Assembly (NCBI GenBank): GCA_016842005.1
Contig: JAENYD010000019.1
Coordinates: 1-43,583 of the forward strand
Length of the DNA stretch: 43,583 bases
Direction: 5' to 3'
Source of the DNA: Clostridium thermobutyricum
GTDB taxonomy: Bacteria > Bacillota > Clostridia > Ch29
Shown here: piece by piece, positions 1-10,137 of the stretch
Position numbering within the stretch: position 1 is the first letter of the stretch
Layout of the letters: every line of letters begins with the position of its first letter
Translations under genes and position numbers: made by a program
The notes under the pieces: model-generated
Told to the model about the DNA's origin: nothing
The model's input: the letters and a program-made list of their open reading frames with translations, nothing else
The model's database searches: none

Positions 1-109
1 AATTTGGGGCATTTAACACCGTCAATTTCCGGATATCATAGGCCAGCAGCAACATTATGCATCTAACGGGGGAAAATATATAAGGCTATCAAAAGTAGAA
101 CTTGATGCT

Positions 110-781
110 ATGCACCCAGATAAAAGGGTAGTAATAGAAAAAGCTCTAGAAGAAGGTAAAAAGCTTGTAAGTAGAACTACGCAAAAATATTATATATTCA
201 AAGACGAAACAGGTGAACCAATTATTAAAACCGAGGAAGAGTTGTTGCAAGAAGAGATTGAAGGTACTATATCTCCACGTGATATCAGTAAATCTGAATT
301 AACTTTAGAGTTATATATCTTTGATAATACTCAAGAAGGGTCAAGCTATCCCGTAGATTATAGTTTCATGGGCTGGTTTGATTGGGATTTACATGACATT
401 TCTCCAGGGATATATGATTATGCCGGGATTGTGTATGATGGTTCATTGGTACTATATGGAAGCGGAGAAGTAGCTTATAATGAAGATAACGAAAGTTATT
501 CGGGAGAAGACTATATAGGAACAGAAGATGTACATAATAGTGCTGGGTATGTTGCTTATTATAATAACCACTTCTCTGGTTATGATCTAGACCATGGTTG
601 GGTTTTTGCAGATGCAAGGCAAAACATAAAGCAAAATTTAGAAGGAAATGCTAACCTTTCATATTTCCATACTTACAGTGATGCTGAATATTCTATTACA
701 ATTTCTGTTCCACCTTCAATAACGATTACTCCAACAACAAGCCAATGGAAGAAACCAGTTTATGATATTTTTTGGTATTAA
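110..781 (+). CDS. Hypothetical protein, 5' end uncertain
   Basis: I do not recognise a family. The product from the first in-frame ATG is 223 residues, acidic, rich in Tyr, Asp and Gly after residue 80, with no signal peptide or membrane segment from this start. The residue 1-55 part is charged and helix-like (KALEEGKKL); the rest looks like a beta-rich secreted or surface domain. The frame stays open upstream to position 17, where a stop lies at 14-16, and there is no good ribosome site in front of the ATG. The real gene may therefore start in another frame further upstream and be frameshifted or truncated. Base composition is clearly AT-richer than the pyr operon downstream. A strong hairpin follows the stop. 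Confidence 0.55.
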   Translation: MHPDKRVVIEKALEEGKKLVSRTTQKYYIFKDETGEPIIKTEEELLQEEIEGTISPRDISKSELTLELYIFDNTQEGSSYPVDYSFMGWFDWDLHDISPGIYDYAGIVYDGSLVLYGSGEVAYNEDNESYSGEDYIGTEDVHNSAGYVAYYNNHFSGYDLDHGWVFADARQNIKQNLEGNANLSYFHTYSDAEYSITISVPPSITITPTTSQWKKPVYDIFWY

Positions 782-817
782 GATTCAAAAGAAAAGAATT
801 AATTATTAGTATTTATT

Positions 818-851
818 GACAAACAGAAACCTTAGAAGGTTTCTGTTTGTC
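818..851 (+). terminator. Hairpin terminator after the first gene
   Basis: A perfect 14-bp stem (818-831 with 838-851) closes a 6-nt loop. No long U-run follows, so termination is likely but not certain; the symmetric stem could act in either direction. Confidence 0.6.
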
Positions 852-879
852 ATGTAATATTTTAAATAACATGGTGAAA

Positions 880-908
880 TGGAGAAATGCCTGCTCTTAA
901 TATATAAT
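880..908 (+). promoter_or_regulatory. Possible sigma-A promoter for the lipoprotein gene
   Basis: TATAAT at 903-908 lies 17 bp after TGGAGA (880-885, 4 of 6 to TTGACA). The region is AT-rich, so chance matches are likely. Confidence 0.3.
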
Positions 909-970
909 AATATTACGAAATAATGCTAAAGCGATTATGGTGTCAATGTAAATATTTTAGGAGGGAAGCT

Positions 971-1543
971 ATGTTAAAGAGGATATGTGTTTTAATAACA
1001 ATTATTATGATTAGCTTTACAATAGGCTGTAACAGCTTGAAGGCACCAGTATATCAAGAAAAACTCTGGCTCGAATGTGAGGCGGATAACAGTTTTAGAT
1101 ATGAGTTTCTTAACATGACAAGAGAATTGATTAGTATCTTTAGATATGCGCATAATATTTATTCTGAGAAAGATGCCTATTATTTCATTGGTAGAATAGA
1201 TGGATTTTTGGCAAATTCCAATCATGAAATGATGAGAGTACTTCATACCAAAGAAAATATCAGCGATGAAATAATCGACCAGATTATTGATCCCTCTCTC
1301 AGAGAACCTTTACTGGATTTTATAATTAACATAAATAGCTATTTAGAAGTATTAAAGGAAGAGATTAAGGAAGGACAGAATGCTGATTATTTTAATGAAA
1401 TAAGTCTGGAAGTCTATAATTTGGAATGTCTAATGATGGAACTTGATGCTATCAGTAATAGTAGTAATCAATTTACTTCTGAAGAAACAGTAGAAAAATA
1501 TTTAGAAACTTTGAACAAAATAAATGCATTGCTGGAGAAATAA
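971..1543 (+). CDS. Putative lipoprotein of unknown function
   Basis: A 190-residue protein starting MLKRICVLITIIMI, with a short positively charged N-terminus, a hydrophobic core and a lipobox ending FTIGC (Cys20), so it is predicted to be exported and lipid-anchored. The mature part is acidic and mostly helical (long stretches with Leu/Ile heptad-like spacing), with no catalytic motif I can name. The start at 971 is chosen because AGGAGG at 959-964 sits 6 nt before it. A start 48 nt upstream would bury the signal peptide behind 16 extra residues that partly repeat its first residues (MLKRL). Appears monocistronic, AT-rich, function unknown. Confidence 0.75.
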   Translation: MLKRICVLITIIMISFTIGCNSLKAPVYQEKLWLECEADNSFRYEFLNMTRELISIFRYAHNIYSEKDAYYFIGRIDGFLANSNHEMMRVLHTKENISDEIIDQIIDPSLREPLLDFIININSYLEVLKEEIKEGQNADYFNEISLEVYNLECLMMELDAISNSSNQFTSEETVEKYLETLNKINALLEK

Positions 1544-1628
1544 CAGAGATTTTATAATCTTATATTACATCGACTATAGGTCTTTTATTTTTCAGCACTG
1601 AGACTGTATGTTTTATTTATATTTTTTA

Positions 1629-1657
1629 TAGACAACAGCAATTGTAAATGGTATAAT
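1629..1657 (+). promoter_or_regulatory. Sigma-A promoter of the pyr operon
   Basis: TAGACA (1629-1634) and TATAAT (1652-1657) are separated by exactly 17 bp. This places the transcription start just before the PyrR-binding leader, as in other Firmicutes pyr operons. Confidence 0.8.
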
Positions 1658-1679
1658 GAAAAAAATAAACATTGAGTGG

Positions 1680-1713
1680 TTCCTTTAAGCGGTACAGAGA
1701 GACCGGCAAGGAA
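1680..1713 (+). promoter_or_regulatory. PyrR-binding RNA element, attenuator 1
   Basis: The leader contains the conserved PyrR loop, GGTACAGAGAGACCG at 1691-1705, flanked by pairing arms TTCCTTT and AAGGAA. In the known PyrR mechanism, UMP-bound PyrR stabilises this anti-antiterminator and lets the terminator at 1756-1784 form. It therefore controls pyrR and the whole operon by pyrimidine supply. Confidence 0.85.
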
Positions 1714-1755
1714 GATATATTACGGGAGTACTATATCTATATGGCTGTGTAATTC

Positions 1756-1784
1756 AGCTTCCTGCCGGTGGCAGGAAGCTTTTT
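1756..1784 (+). terminator. Attenuator terminator upstream of pyrR
   Basis: A perfect 11-bp GC-rich stem (1756-1766 with 1770-1780), a 3-nt loop and a T-run to 1784 form a strong intrinsic terminator. It lies between the PyrR-binding element and pyrR. Confidence 0.9.
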
Positions 1785-1786
1785 GA

Positions 1787-2365
<579 letters not shown>

Positions 2366-2371
2366 GACATC

Positions 2372-2410
2372 TTACCTTTAATTTGGTCCGGCGAGACCGA
2401 AAAGGGGGAA
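2372..2410 (+). promoter_or_regulatory. PyrR-binding RNA element, attenuator 2
   Basis: CCTTTAATTT is followed by GGTCCGGCGAGACCG and AAAAGG, the same layout as attenuator 1 and closer to the published PyrR consensus GTCCNGNGAG. It lies between pyrR and pyrB and pairs functionally with the terminator at 2471-2517. Confidence 0.85.
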
Positions 2411-2415
2411 CCAGA

Positions 2416-2472
2416 ATGAATGCGAAGGCGTTGTGCAGCTTAACATCAATGGAATATGCGTGTTATGGATAA
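2416..2472 (+). CDS. Possible 18-residue leader peptide in the pyrB attenuator
   Basis: An ATG at 2416 lies 6 nt after GGGGGAA, a good ribosome site, and encodes MNAKALCSLTSMEYACYG before TAA at 2470-2472. It fills the space between the PyrR site and the terminator, with its stop at the base of the terminator stem. PyrR attenuation does not need a leader peptide, so this may be chance. Confidence 0.25.
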   Translation: MNAKALCSLTSMEYACYG

Positions 2473-2517
2473 AGAACAGTTGCGTACCTGCTATCGGGTA
2501 TGTGTAACTGTTCTTTT
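2471..2517 (+). terminator. Attenuator terminator upstream of pyrB
   Basis: AAAGAACAGTT (2471-2481) pairs with AACTGTTCTTT (2506-2516). Inside lies a second stem (TACCTG with CGGGTA), and a T-run follows. It is the second PyrR-controlled terminator. Confidence 0.85.
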
Positions 2518-2572
2518 TGCTGTCAGGATTTAATCCTATTCAAGAGCAAAATGCTTATACGGAGGTGTAAAC

Positions 2573-3493
2573 ATGAGAACAAAAAATGTTTTGGGTCTCA
2601 GGGAAATGAGCAGTGAAGACATACTGCAGATACTGGACACTGCAGTCCTCATGAAGCCCATTATGGAAACAAAGAACAAAAAGATAACCTACCTTCAGGG
2701 GAGGATTGTGACCACCCTGTTTTATGAGCCCAGCACCCGCACCAGGGTATCCTTTGAGCTGGCTGCCAAATACCTGGGGGCCACCACTACCAATATATCC
2801 ACCTCGAGCAGCAGTGTGGTTAAGGGAGAGACCCTTATAGACACAGCCAGGACACTGCAGGCCATGGGTATAGACATCCTGGTCATGAGACATCCCATGA
2901 CAGGGGCCCCCAGGCTGCTGGAGAAGCACCTGGATGCGATAATACTAAACGGCGGAGACGGCATCAACGAGCATCCCACCCAGGCTCTGCTGGACATTTT
3001 CACCATGAGGCGGCACAAAGGAAGAATAAAAGACCTGAAGGTGGTAATTACCGGAGATATACTTCACAGCAGGGTAGCCCGCAGTAATATATGGGGTCTT
3101 ACCAAACTGGGGGCCCGGGTGGCTGTGGCGGGACCGGCCACGCTGATACCCAGGGATATAGAAAAACTGGGTGTGGAAGTATATCATGACGCCCGGGAAG
3201 CGGCAGAAGATGCCGATGTGGTTATGGCACTGAGGATTCAGCTTGAGAGGCAGAAAAGCGGTCTGTTCCCCTCTTTGAGAGAATATAGTATGCTCTTCGG
3301 CGTCAATGAAAGGACCCTGGAAAAGGCAAAGGAGGATGTGCTGATAATGCACCCGGGCCCGGTCAACCGGGGGGTAGAACTGCCCAGTTCCCTGATTGAC
3401 GGTGTCAATTCGGTAATAGAAGAGCAGGTAACAAACGGGGTGCTGGTGAGAATGGCCCTGCTGTACCTGCTGACCAGGAAAGGAGAGGTATAA
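2573..3493 (+). CDS. pyrB: Aspartate carbamoyltransferase catalytic chain
   Basis: A 306-residue cytosolic enzyme that joins carbamoyl phosphate and aspartate, the first committed step of UMP synthesis. Visible motifs are the carbamoyl-phosphate loop STRTR (about residues 54-58), HPTQALLD near residue 132 and HPGPVNRG near residue 262. The length matches the unregulated Bacillus-type trimeric enzyme, and no pyrI regulatory chain is present in the window. Translation starts at ATG 2573 after GGAGGTG. Its stop overlaps the start of pyrC by one base (TAATG), so the two are translationally coupled. Confidence 0.97.
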   Translation: MRTKNVLGLREMSSEDILQILDTAVLMKPIMETKNKKITYLQGRIVTTLFYEPSTRTRVSFELAAKYLGATTTNISTSSSSVVKGETLIDTARTLQAMGIDILVMRHPMTGAPRLLEKHLDAIILNGGDGINEHPTQALLDIFTMRRHKGRIKDLKVVITGDILHSRVARSNIWGLTKLGARVAVAGPATLIPRDIEKLGVEVYHDAREAAEDADVVMALRIQLERQKSGLFPSLREYSMLFGVNERTLEKAKEDVLIMHPGPVNRGVELPSSLIDGVNSVIEEQVTNGVLVRMALLYLLTRKGEV

Positions 3494-4761
3494 TGAGCAA
3501 ACTGCTTATAAAAAACGGCAGGGTGATAGACCCTTTGAGCAATACCGACAGGGTTATGGACATACTGGTGGATGGAAACAGGATAATTAAAATGGAAGCC
3601 TCAATCCCGGGGAACGACTGTGAAGTGATTGATGCTAGAGACAAACTGGTTTTTCCCGGCCTTATTGATATGCACGTACATCTCAGGGAACCGGGGTATG
3701 AGCATAAGGAGACCATAGAAAGCGGGACCCGCAGCGCTGCGGCCGGCGGATTTACCACGGTGGTATGCATGCCCAATACCAATCCGGTTATAGATAACCC
3801 TGCCATGATGGAATATATTAAGCTGAAGGCGGAAAAAGAAGGCCACGTAAGAGTAAAGGTTGTGGCCGCCATAACCAAAGGCTCCAAGGGGGAAGAACTG
3901 TCTCCCATGGGTGAGATGGCAGGTTACGGGGCAGTGGCATTCTCTGACGACGGTAAACCGGTAACCAGCAGCATCCTCATGAAGCGGGCCATGGAATATG
4001 CTTCCATGTGGGATGTACCCATAATCTCCCACTGCGAAGACCTGGACCTCAGAGGGGATGGACTGATGAATGAAGGGGAAATGTCTACAATACTGGGGAT
4101 GAGGGGTATACCGTCTGCAGCAGAGGAGGTAATGGTGGCAAGGGACATTGCCCTGGCAAGGTATACGGGGTGCAGGCTGCATATAGCGCATATCAGCACC
4201 GGATATTCGGTGGAAATGGTAAGGCATGCCAAGGCGGAAGGGGTACAGGTTACTGCTGAAGCGACTCCCCATCACTTCAGCCTTTCTGACAGGGCGGTGG
4301 ACGGGTACAGCTCCATGACCAAGGTCAATCCTCCTTTGAGAACCGAAGCCGATGTGGAAGCCGTAAAAAAAGGTCTGGCTGACGGCACCATAGATGTGAT
4401 AGCCACCGACCATGCTCCCCATCACAGGGACGACAAGGAAGTGGAGTACAGCCTTGCAGCCTTTGGTATTTCCGGTCTGGAAACGGCAGTATCTCTGGCA
4501 GTGACCAACCTGCTCAAACCGGGAGTTCTGACACCACTCCAGATGGCGGAAAGAATGAGCCTGGCACCGGCACAGATTCTGAAGATTGACGGGGGATACC
4601 TGAAGGAAGGGGGACCGGCGGATATAACAATTATTGACCCGGACTGCGAAGTTGTGGTAGATGCAGAAAAATTCGCATCAAAAGGCAGAAATACACCCTT
4701 TGGCGGTATGAAGCTGTGGGGAAAGGTAACCCATACAATTGTTGACGGGAAGATAAAATAA
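3493..4761 (+). CDS. pyrC: Dihydroorotase
   Basis: A 422-residue type I dihydroorotase, the zinc amidohydrolase that closes carbamoyl-aspartate to dihydroorotate. The metal-binding HVH is at residues 61-63 followed by LREPG, and the late metal/catalytic site is ATDHAPHH near residue 304. Length and motifs fit the Bacillus PyrC family, and all expected ligands I can check are present, so it should be active rather than a PyrB-partner pseudo-dihydroorotase. Start is coupled to pyrB by a one-base overlap. A 149-bp gap with an inverted repeat separates it from pyrF. Confidence 0.96.
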   Translation: MSKLLIKNGRVIDPLSNTDRVMDILVDGNRIIKMEASIPGNDCEVIDARDKLVFPGLIDMHVHLREPGYEHKETIESGTRSAAAGGFTTVVCMPNTNPVIDNPAMMEYIKLKAEKEGHVRVKVVAAITKGSKGEELSPMGEMAGYGAVAFSDDGKPVTSSILMKRAMEYASMWDVPIISHCEDLDLRGDGLMNEGEMSTILGMRGIPSAAEEVMVARDIALARYTGCRLHIAHISTGYSVEMVRHAKAEGVQVTAEATPHHFSLSDRAVDGYSSMTKVNPPLRTEADVEAVKKGLADGTIDVIATDHAPHHRDDKEVEYSLAAFGISGLETAVSLAVTNLLKPGVLTPLQMAERMSLAPAQILKIDGGYLKEGGPADITIIDPDCEVVVDAEKFASKGRNTPFGGMKLWGKVTHTIVDGKIK

Positions 4762-4764
4762 ACG

Positions 4765-4833
4765 GTTGCATATATATACAATATAATGTATAATTATAAG
4801 AAATGAAATTGTATTCCCTCAGGTATATGCAAC
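4765..4833 (+). promoter_or_regulatory. Inverted repeat and possible internal promoter in the pyrC-pyrF gap
   Basis: GTTGCATATA (4765-4774) is the exact reverse complement of TATATGCAAC (4824-4833), with an AT-rich interior. A TATAAT at 4789-4794 lies 16 bp after TTGCAT, a weak -35. The 149-bp gap is by far the longest inside the operon after pyrB, so an RNA structure or extra promoter is plausible. No PyrR-type element is visible here. Confidence 0.3.
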
Positions 4834-4910
4834 TGCTTTACCGGCGGCACTATTACGAAGTTTATGCTCAGCCTGAATGAGGTAACATTTTATCAAGGCG
4901 GTGATGACAG

Positions 4911-5807
4911 TTGTTTGTTGACAGATTGATTGAGAAGATTAAAGACAGGGGAAATCCGTCGGTACTGGGGCTGGACCCGAGGATGGAACTGATACCTCCC
5001 TGTGTGAGGGATGGCCTGGGAAATAGCGAAGAGGACCTGGGAACGGCAGTTTTCCGGTTTAACAGGGCTTTGATAGACGCAGTGGTTGATGTTGTACCTG
5101 CCGTAAAACTGCAGATTGCCTTCTATGAAGCCATGGGTATAGAAGGACTGAAAGCGTACCGGAGGACCATAGAATATGCAAGAGGAAACGGGTTGCTTGC
5201 AATCGGCGATGTAAAGAGAGGGGATATTTCTTCCACCGCCCGGGCCTACAAACAGGCCCACCTTGACGGCCCCTTTGCCTGTGACGCTGTAACGCTCAAC
5301 CCCTTTATGGGATATGATGCCCTGGAGCCCTTCATAAAGGCATGTGAAGAAGAGGGCAAGGGAGTATTCATCCTGGTGAAGACATCTAACCCATCTTCGG
5401 GTGAGCTGCAAAACCTGGTGACAGAAAACGAATATTTATACATAAAACTTGCACGGAAGGTTGCCGGATGGGGCAGAGGTGCGGTAGGCAGATACGGGTA
5501 CAGTTCGGTCGGAGCGGTGGTAGGGGCGACATACCCGAAAGAACTGGCTGCCCTCCGAAAGGAGATGCCCGGGACCTTCTTCCTGGTACCCGGATACGGT
5601 GCCCAGGGAGGGGGCGGTAAAGAGGTGGTTAACGCCTTTAACCCTGACGGACTGGGGGCGGTGGTGAATTCATCCCGGGCAATTATGGGGGCCTATCTGA
5701 AAGACGGAAAAGGTGAAGGGGTAACCCTGGAGGAATTCAAGGACAGTGCCCGCAGGGAGGCAATCAGAATGAGGCAGGATATTATGAAAGAGTTGAAGGA
5801 GATATAA
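4911..5807 (+). CDS. pyrF: Orotidine 5'-phosphate decarboxylase (type 2)
   Basis: A 298-residue TIM-barrel decarboxylase that makes UMP from OMP. The catalytic Asp/Lys array appears as GDVKRGDISSTA around residues 99-110 (Lys102, Asp105), and the C-terminal phosphate-binding part as VPGYGAQGG. Its length and sequence fit the longer type 2 family rather than the 230-residue Bacillus type. Translation starts at TTG 4911, 7 nt after AAGGCGGTG; an ATG seven bases upstream leads to an immediate stop. The gene order with pyrF before carA differs from Bacillus, where pyrF lies near pyrE. Confidence 0.93.
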   Translation: MFVDRLIEKIKDRGNPSVLGLDPRMELIPPCVRDGLGNSEEDLGTAVFRFNRALIDAVVDVVPAVKLQIAFYEAMGIEGLKAYRRTIEYARGNGLLAIGDVKRGDISSTARAYKQAHLDGPFACDAVTLNPFMGYDALEPFIKACEEEGKGVFILVKTSNPSSGELQNLVTENEYLYIKLARKVAGWGRGAVGRYGYSSVGAVVGATYPKELAALRKEMPGTFFLVPGYGAQGGGGKEVVNAFNPDGLGAVVNSSRAIMGAYLKDGKGEGVTLEEFKDSARREAIRMRQDIMKELKEI

Positions 5808-5828
5808 ATTTCTGGGAGGATGATTTGA

Positions 5829-6923
5829 ATGAAAGCCTATCTGGTGCTGGAAGACGGTAATGTATTTGAAGGGAAGGCCTTTGGCGAAACCGGTGATACC
5901 CTGGGCGAAGTGGTATTCAACACAGGGATGACGGGATACCAGGAGATCCTCACCGACCCTTCCTATGAGGGTCAGATTGTGGTAATGACCTATCCCCTCA
6001 TCGGTAATTACGGTGTTTTTGCGGGGCATAACGAATCCGTAAAGCCCCGGGTCAAGGGATTTGTGGTGAGGGAGTTCTACAGGGATGTTACCGGCTGGCA
6101 GAACGGGGACAACATTGAAGAATATATGAAAAAACACGGCATAATGGGCATTGAAGATGTGGATACAAGGGCTCTTACCAGGATTATCAGGGAAAAGGGC
6201 ACCATGAAAGGGATAATAACAACAGCACAGGAATTCAGCAAAGAGAAGCTGATGAATAAAATAAAGGGTTTTGAGAACAAGGATGCGGTTATGAATGTTA
6301 CCACCGACGAAGTTTATCATATAAAGCCCAGGTGTCTGAACGTGGCGGTCCTTGATTTCGGAGTCAAGAAGAGCATACTTCATTCATTGACCAACAGGTT
6401 TTGTAATGTGAACGTATTCCCGGCCTTTGCGACTCCCCAGCAGATACTGAGCCTGGACCCCGACGGCATATTACTGTCCAACGGTCCGGGGGACCCCAAG
6501 GAAATGATGATGGCCGTTGACAATATAAAGGAACTTCTTTACAAAAAACCTATAATGGGTATCTGCCTGGGACATCAGATGCTGGCCCTGGCGCTGGGCG
6601 GGGACACCTATAAAATGAAGTACGGCCACAGGGGCTGCAATCATCCCGTGAAAGACCTGAACAAGGACAGGGTCTATATAACCTCCCAGAATCACGGGTA
6701 TGTAGTGGATGCCGGCAGTCTGAACCCGGAGAAGATAGAGATAACCCATACAAACATGAACGACGGTACGGTGGAAGGCTTCAGGCACAAGCAACTTCCC
6801 ATAATGAGTGTCCAGTTTCACCCCGAGGCGGCTCCGGGTCCGCAGGACACCCAGTACCTGTTCGACAGTTTTATGGATATGATGGCAGCACACAAGAGGG
6901 GGAAACAATACAATTATGCCTAA
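5829..6923 (+). CDS. carA: Carbamoyl phosphate synthase small (glutaminase) subunit
   Basis: A 364-residue subunit that hydrolyses glutamine and channels ammonia to the large subunit. The N-terminal CarA domain covers about residues 1-150 ([17 protein letters not shown]). The class I amidotransferase domain holds the nucleophile Cys246 in GICLGHQM and the His331/Glu333 pair in FHPEA. A GGGAGGATG site precedes ATG 5829. It overlaps carB by 8 bases. As the only carbamoyl phosphate synthase in the window, and PyrR-controlled, it probably serves pyrimidines; also known as pyrAA. Confidence 0.96.
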   Translation: MKAYLVLEDGNVFEGKAFGETGDTLGEVVFNTGMTGYQEILTDPSYEGQIVVMTYPLIGNYGVFAGHNESVKPRVKGFVVREFYRDVTGWQNGDNIEEYMKKHGIMGIEDVDTRALTRIIREKGTMKGIITTAQEFSKEKLMNKIKGFENKDAVMNVTTDEVYHIKPRCLNVAVLDFGVKKSILHSLTNRFCNVNVFPAFATPQQILSLDPDGILLSNGPGDPKEMMMAVDNIKELLYKKPIMGICLGHQMLALALGGDTYKMKYGHRGCNHPVKDLNKDRVYITSQNHGYVVDAGSLNPEKIEITHTNMNDGTVEGFRHKQLPIMSVQFHPEAAPGPQDTQYLFDSFMDMMAAHKRGKQYNYA

Positions 6924-9900
6924 GAATAATAACATAAAAAAAGTACTGGTTATTGGTTCAGGGCCGATAATTATAGGTCAGGCTGCGGAGTTTGACTATT
7001 CAGGCACTCAGGCCTGCCAGGCTCTGAGAGAAGAGGGAATAGAGGTTGTACTGATAAACAGCAATCCTGCCACCATAATGACCGACAGGCAGGTGGCGGA
7101 CAAAGTATATATTGAACCCATTACACCGGAATTTGTGGAAAGGATAATAGAACGGGAGCGGCCGGACAGTCTTCTTCCCACCATGGGAGGGCAGACCGGC
7201 CTTAATATTGCCATGGAACTGGCGGAAAGAGGTGTGCTTTTCCGGTACGGGGTCAACCTTATCGGTACTGATATTCACTCCATCACCCAGGCCGAGGACA
7301 GGGAACAGTTCAAAAGGCTTATGGAAAGGATAAATCACCCCATAGTCGAAAGCCGTATAGTGACGAAGGTGGAAGAAGGGGTGGAGTTTGCGGAGCAGAT
7401 CGGATTTCCCGTTATTATACGCCCCGCCTATACCCTGGGGGGAACCGGCGGAGGCATAGCCCGGGACGTCAGACAACTGAAAGAGATCCTGAAGCTGGGA
7501 CTTAGCCTGAGCCGCGTTGGCCAGGCTATTGTTGAGAAGAGCATTATCGGATGGCGGGAAATAGAGTATGAAGTGATGAGGGACAGCAAGGGGAACTGCA
7601 TAACAGTGTGCAACATGGAGAACATAGACCCTGTGGGTATTCACACCGGGGATAGCATAGTAATAGCCCCTTCCCAGACCCTGAACGACAGGCAGTACCA
7701 GATGCTTAGATCGGTTTCCCTTGAGATAATATCCGCCCTGGGGATAGAGGGGGGCTGCAACATACAGTTCGCCCTTCACCCCACAACCGACCGGTATTAT
7801 GTAATAGAGGTAAACCCCAGGGTCAGCCGGTCCAGCGCCCTTGCTTCCAAGGCCACGGGGTATCCCATAGCCAAGGTGGCGGCAAAGATAGCCGTGGGGT
7901 ACAGCCTGGAGGAAATCGAGAACAGGGTTACCGGTAAAACCAAGGCCTGTTTCGAGCCTACCCTGGATTATGTGGTGATAAAGGTGCCCCGGTGGCCTTT
8001 TGACAAGTTTGTGGAAGGGGAAAGGAACCTGGGTACCAGAATGAAGGCCACCGGGGAGGTAATGGCCATATCCAACTCATTCCAGAGTGCGCTCCTAAAG
8101 GCTGTCCGTTCCCTGGACATCGGACTGGAGAGCCTGGACCTGGATAGAATAAAAGATATGGACCGGGATAACATAAGGAAGAGACTCCGGGAAGGGGACG
8201 ACGAAAGGCTTTTCGTCATATCCAGGGCACTGAAACTGGGAATGGATGTGGAAGAGGTCTGCAGTCTTACAGGCATACACCCTTTCTTCATATCCAAGAT
8301 ACAGCAGATCGCCCTGTATGAGGAATATCTCAAAGGTAAGGAGTTTTCGGACCTGTCAGAGGAAGAGATTATCAGGGCCAAGAGGATGGGGTTCTCGGAC
8401 AGGGCCATTGCCAGGTTTACATCCACCACACCGGGAGAAGTGTACAAATACAGGCTGGAACACGGTATATTGCCTGTATACAAGATGGTGGATACGTGCG
8501 GGGCCGAGTTCCAGGCCACATCCCCGTATTATTATTCTACCTATGACAGGGAGGATGAGGCGGAACCCACCGACAGCAGAAAGATAATGGTAATCGGCTC
8601 CGGACCCATCAGGATAGGACAGGGAATAGAGTTTGACTACTGCTCGGTACACTGTGTAAAGGCCCTGAACAGGATGGGGATTGAAACAATCATAGTGAAT
8701 AATAACCCCGAGACGGTGAGCACCGATTTTGACGTGTCCGACCGGCTGTATTTCGAGCCTATAACAGAAGAAGATATAATGGGTATAATCAGTAAGGAAA
8801 AGCCCGAAGGGGTAATCCTCCAGTTCGGGGGGCAGACTTCCATAAAGCTGGCCCGTTATATGGATGAAATGGGCGTAAAAGTACTGGGTACCCATCCCAG
8901 GTTTATCGATATGGCAGAAGACAGGAAAAAAATGGACCTACTTCTGGAGGAACTGGACATACCCAGGCCGAAGGGTACGGGAGTCAACAGTGTGGAGGAA
9001 GGTATAACCGAGGGTGAGAAGCTGGGATACCCGCTGCTCATAAGGCCTTCGTACGTCCTGGGGGGGCAGGGTATGGAGATAGTACACAACAGGCAGGACC
9101 TGGAGAGCTACCTCAAATTTGCCTACAGCTATCCCCAGGAGCATCCGGTACTCATCGACAGGTACCTGACAGGCAAAGAGGTGGAGGTTGATGCCATATG
9201 CGACGGGGAAAAAGTACTTATACCCGGGATAATGGAGCACCTGGAAAGGGCCGGGGTCCATTCGGGGGACAGCATATCCATATATCCTCCGGTGAGCCTG
9301 TCCGAAGATATAAAGGAAACCATTGTTGAGTACACCAGGAAACTGGCACTGGCTATGGAAGTAAAAGGTATAGTAAACATACAGTATGTAGTCTTTGAGG
9401 GTAATGTATACGTCATAGAGGTGAACCCCAGGTCCAGCCGTACTGTGCCTTATATAAGCAAGGTTACAGGGGTGCCCATGATAGACGTGGCCACCAGGGT
9501 GTCCCTGGGAGAGCGTCTTGACAGCATGGGATACGGAGACGGCCTTTACCCGGAAGCACCCGTATGGGCTGTAAAGGTACCGGTATTCTCCATGGACAAA
9601 CTGCCGGAAGTGGAAGTGGGCCTGGGCCCGGAAATGAAGTCCACCGGTGAAGTGCTGGGTATAGGGGAAAATGTTCACCAGGCGCTGTACAAAGGCCTTG
9701 TGGCTGCCGGCGTAAAAATACCTCGTGAAGGGCGGGTCCTTGTATCTCTTTCGGACATAAACAAAGAGGAGTTTCTCCCCACTGCCCGGGTCCTGTATGA
9801 CCAGGGATTTGAACTGACAGGGACCGAAGGCACCGCCAATTACCTTAACAGGCACGGTATATCCTGCAGTACTGTGAAGAAGCTGGGGGAAGGCACACCG

Positions 9901-10137
9901 GACATACTGGACCTGGTTTACAGCGGTGAGGTGGTAATGATCATAAATACCCCTACCCGGGGCAGGGGTTCCAGGAGTGACGGCTTCAAGATACGGAGGG
10001 CTGCCATAGAAACGGGCATAACCTGTTTTACATCCCTTGACACAGCTAGGGCTGTAACGGATATAATAAAAAGAGATATAAAGTCGGATAGCATGAGAAT
10101 ATTCAATCTGGAGGAATATACCGGTGAAATCGGTTAG
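6916..10137 (+). CDS. carB: Carbamoyl phosphate synthase large subunit
   Basis: A 1073-residue full-length synthase. Two homologous ATP-grasp halves are visible, each opening with a nucleotide/glycine motif ([17 protein letters not shown] near residue 14 and [16 protein letters not shown] near residue 561). An oligomerisation segment lies between them and a C-terminal allosteric MGS-like domain starts around residue 930 ([12 protein letters not shown]). It uses two ATP, bicarbonate and ammonia to make carbamoyl phosphate. The start overlaps carA and the stop overlaps pyrK by 14 bases, so the block is tightly coupled. No truncation is seen. Also known as pyrAB. Confidence 0.97.
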   Translation: MPKNNNIKKVLVIGSGPIIIGQAAEFDYSGTQACQALREEGIEVVLINSNPATIMTDRQVADKVYIEPITPEFVERIIERERPDSLLPTMGGQTGLNIAMELAERGVLFRYGVNLIGTDIHSITQAEDREQFKRLMERINHPIVESRIVTKVEEGVEFAEQIGFPVIIRPAYTLGGTGGGIARDVRQLKEILKLGLSLSRVGQAIVEKSIIGWREIEYEVMRDSKGNCITVCNMENIDPVGIHTGDSIVIAPSQTLNDRQYQMLRSVSLEIISALGIEGGCNIQFALHPTTDRYYVIEVNPRVSRSSALASKATGYPIAKVAAKIAVGYSLEEIENRVTGKTKACFEPTLDYVVIKVPRWPFDKFVEGERNLGTRMKATGEVMAISNSFQSALLKAVRSLDIGLESLDLDRIKDMDRDNIRKRLREGDDERLFVISRALKLGMDVEEVCSLTGIHPFFISKIQQIALYEEYLKGKEFSDLSEEEIIRAKRMGFSDRAIARFTSTTPGEVYKYRLEHGILPVYKMVDTCGAEFQATSPYYYSTYDREDEAEPTDSRKIMVIGSGPIRIGQGIEFDYCSVHCVKALNRMGIETIIVNNNPETVSTDFDVSDRLYFEPITEEDIMGIISKEKPEGVILQFGGQTSIKLARYMDEMGVKVLGTHPRFIDMAEDRKKMDLLLEELDIPRPKGTGVNSVEEGITEGEKLGYPLLIRPSYVLGGQGMEIVHNRQDLESYLKFAYSYPQEHPVLIDRYLTGKEVEVDAICDGEKVLIPGIMEHLERAGVHSGDSISIYPPVSLSEDIKETIVEYTRKLALAMEVKGIVNIQYVVFEGNVYVIEVNPRSSRTVPYISKVTGVPMIDVATRVSLGERLDSMGYGDGLYPEAPVWAVKVPVFSMDKLPEVEVGLGPEMKSTGEVLGIGENVHQALYKGLVAAGVKIPREGRVLVSLSDINKEEFLPTARVLYDQGFELTGTEGTANYLNRHGISCSTVKKLGEGTPDILDLVYSGEVVMIINTPTRGRGSRSDGFKIRRAAIETGITCFTSLDTARAVTDIIKRDIKSDSMRIFNLEEYTGEIG

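Noticed and set aside
3601-4425. A 274-codon minus-strand frame opposite pyrC
   Set aside because: Shadow of a conserved enzyme; composition (His/Tyr/Gly-rich) follows from the complementary codons.
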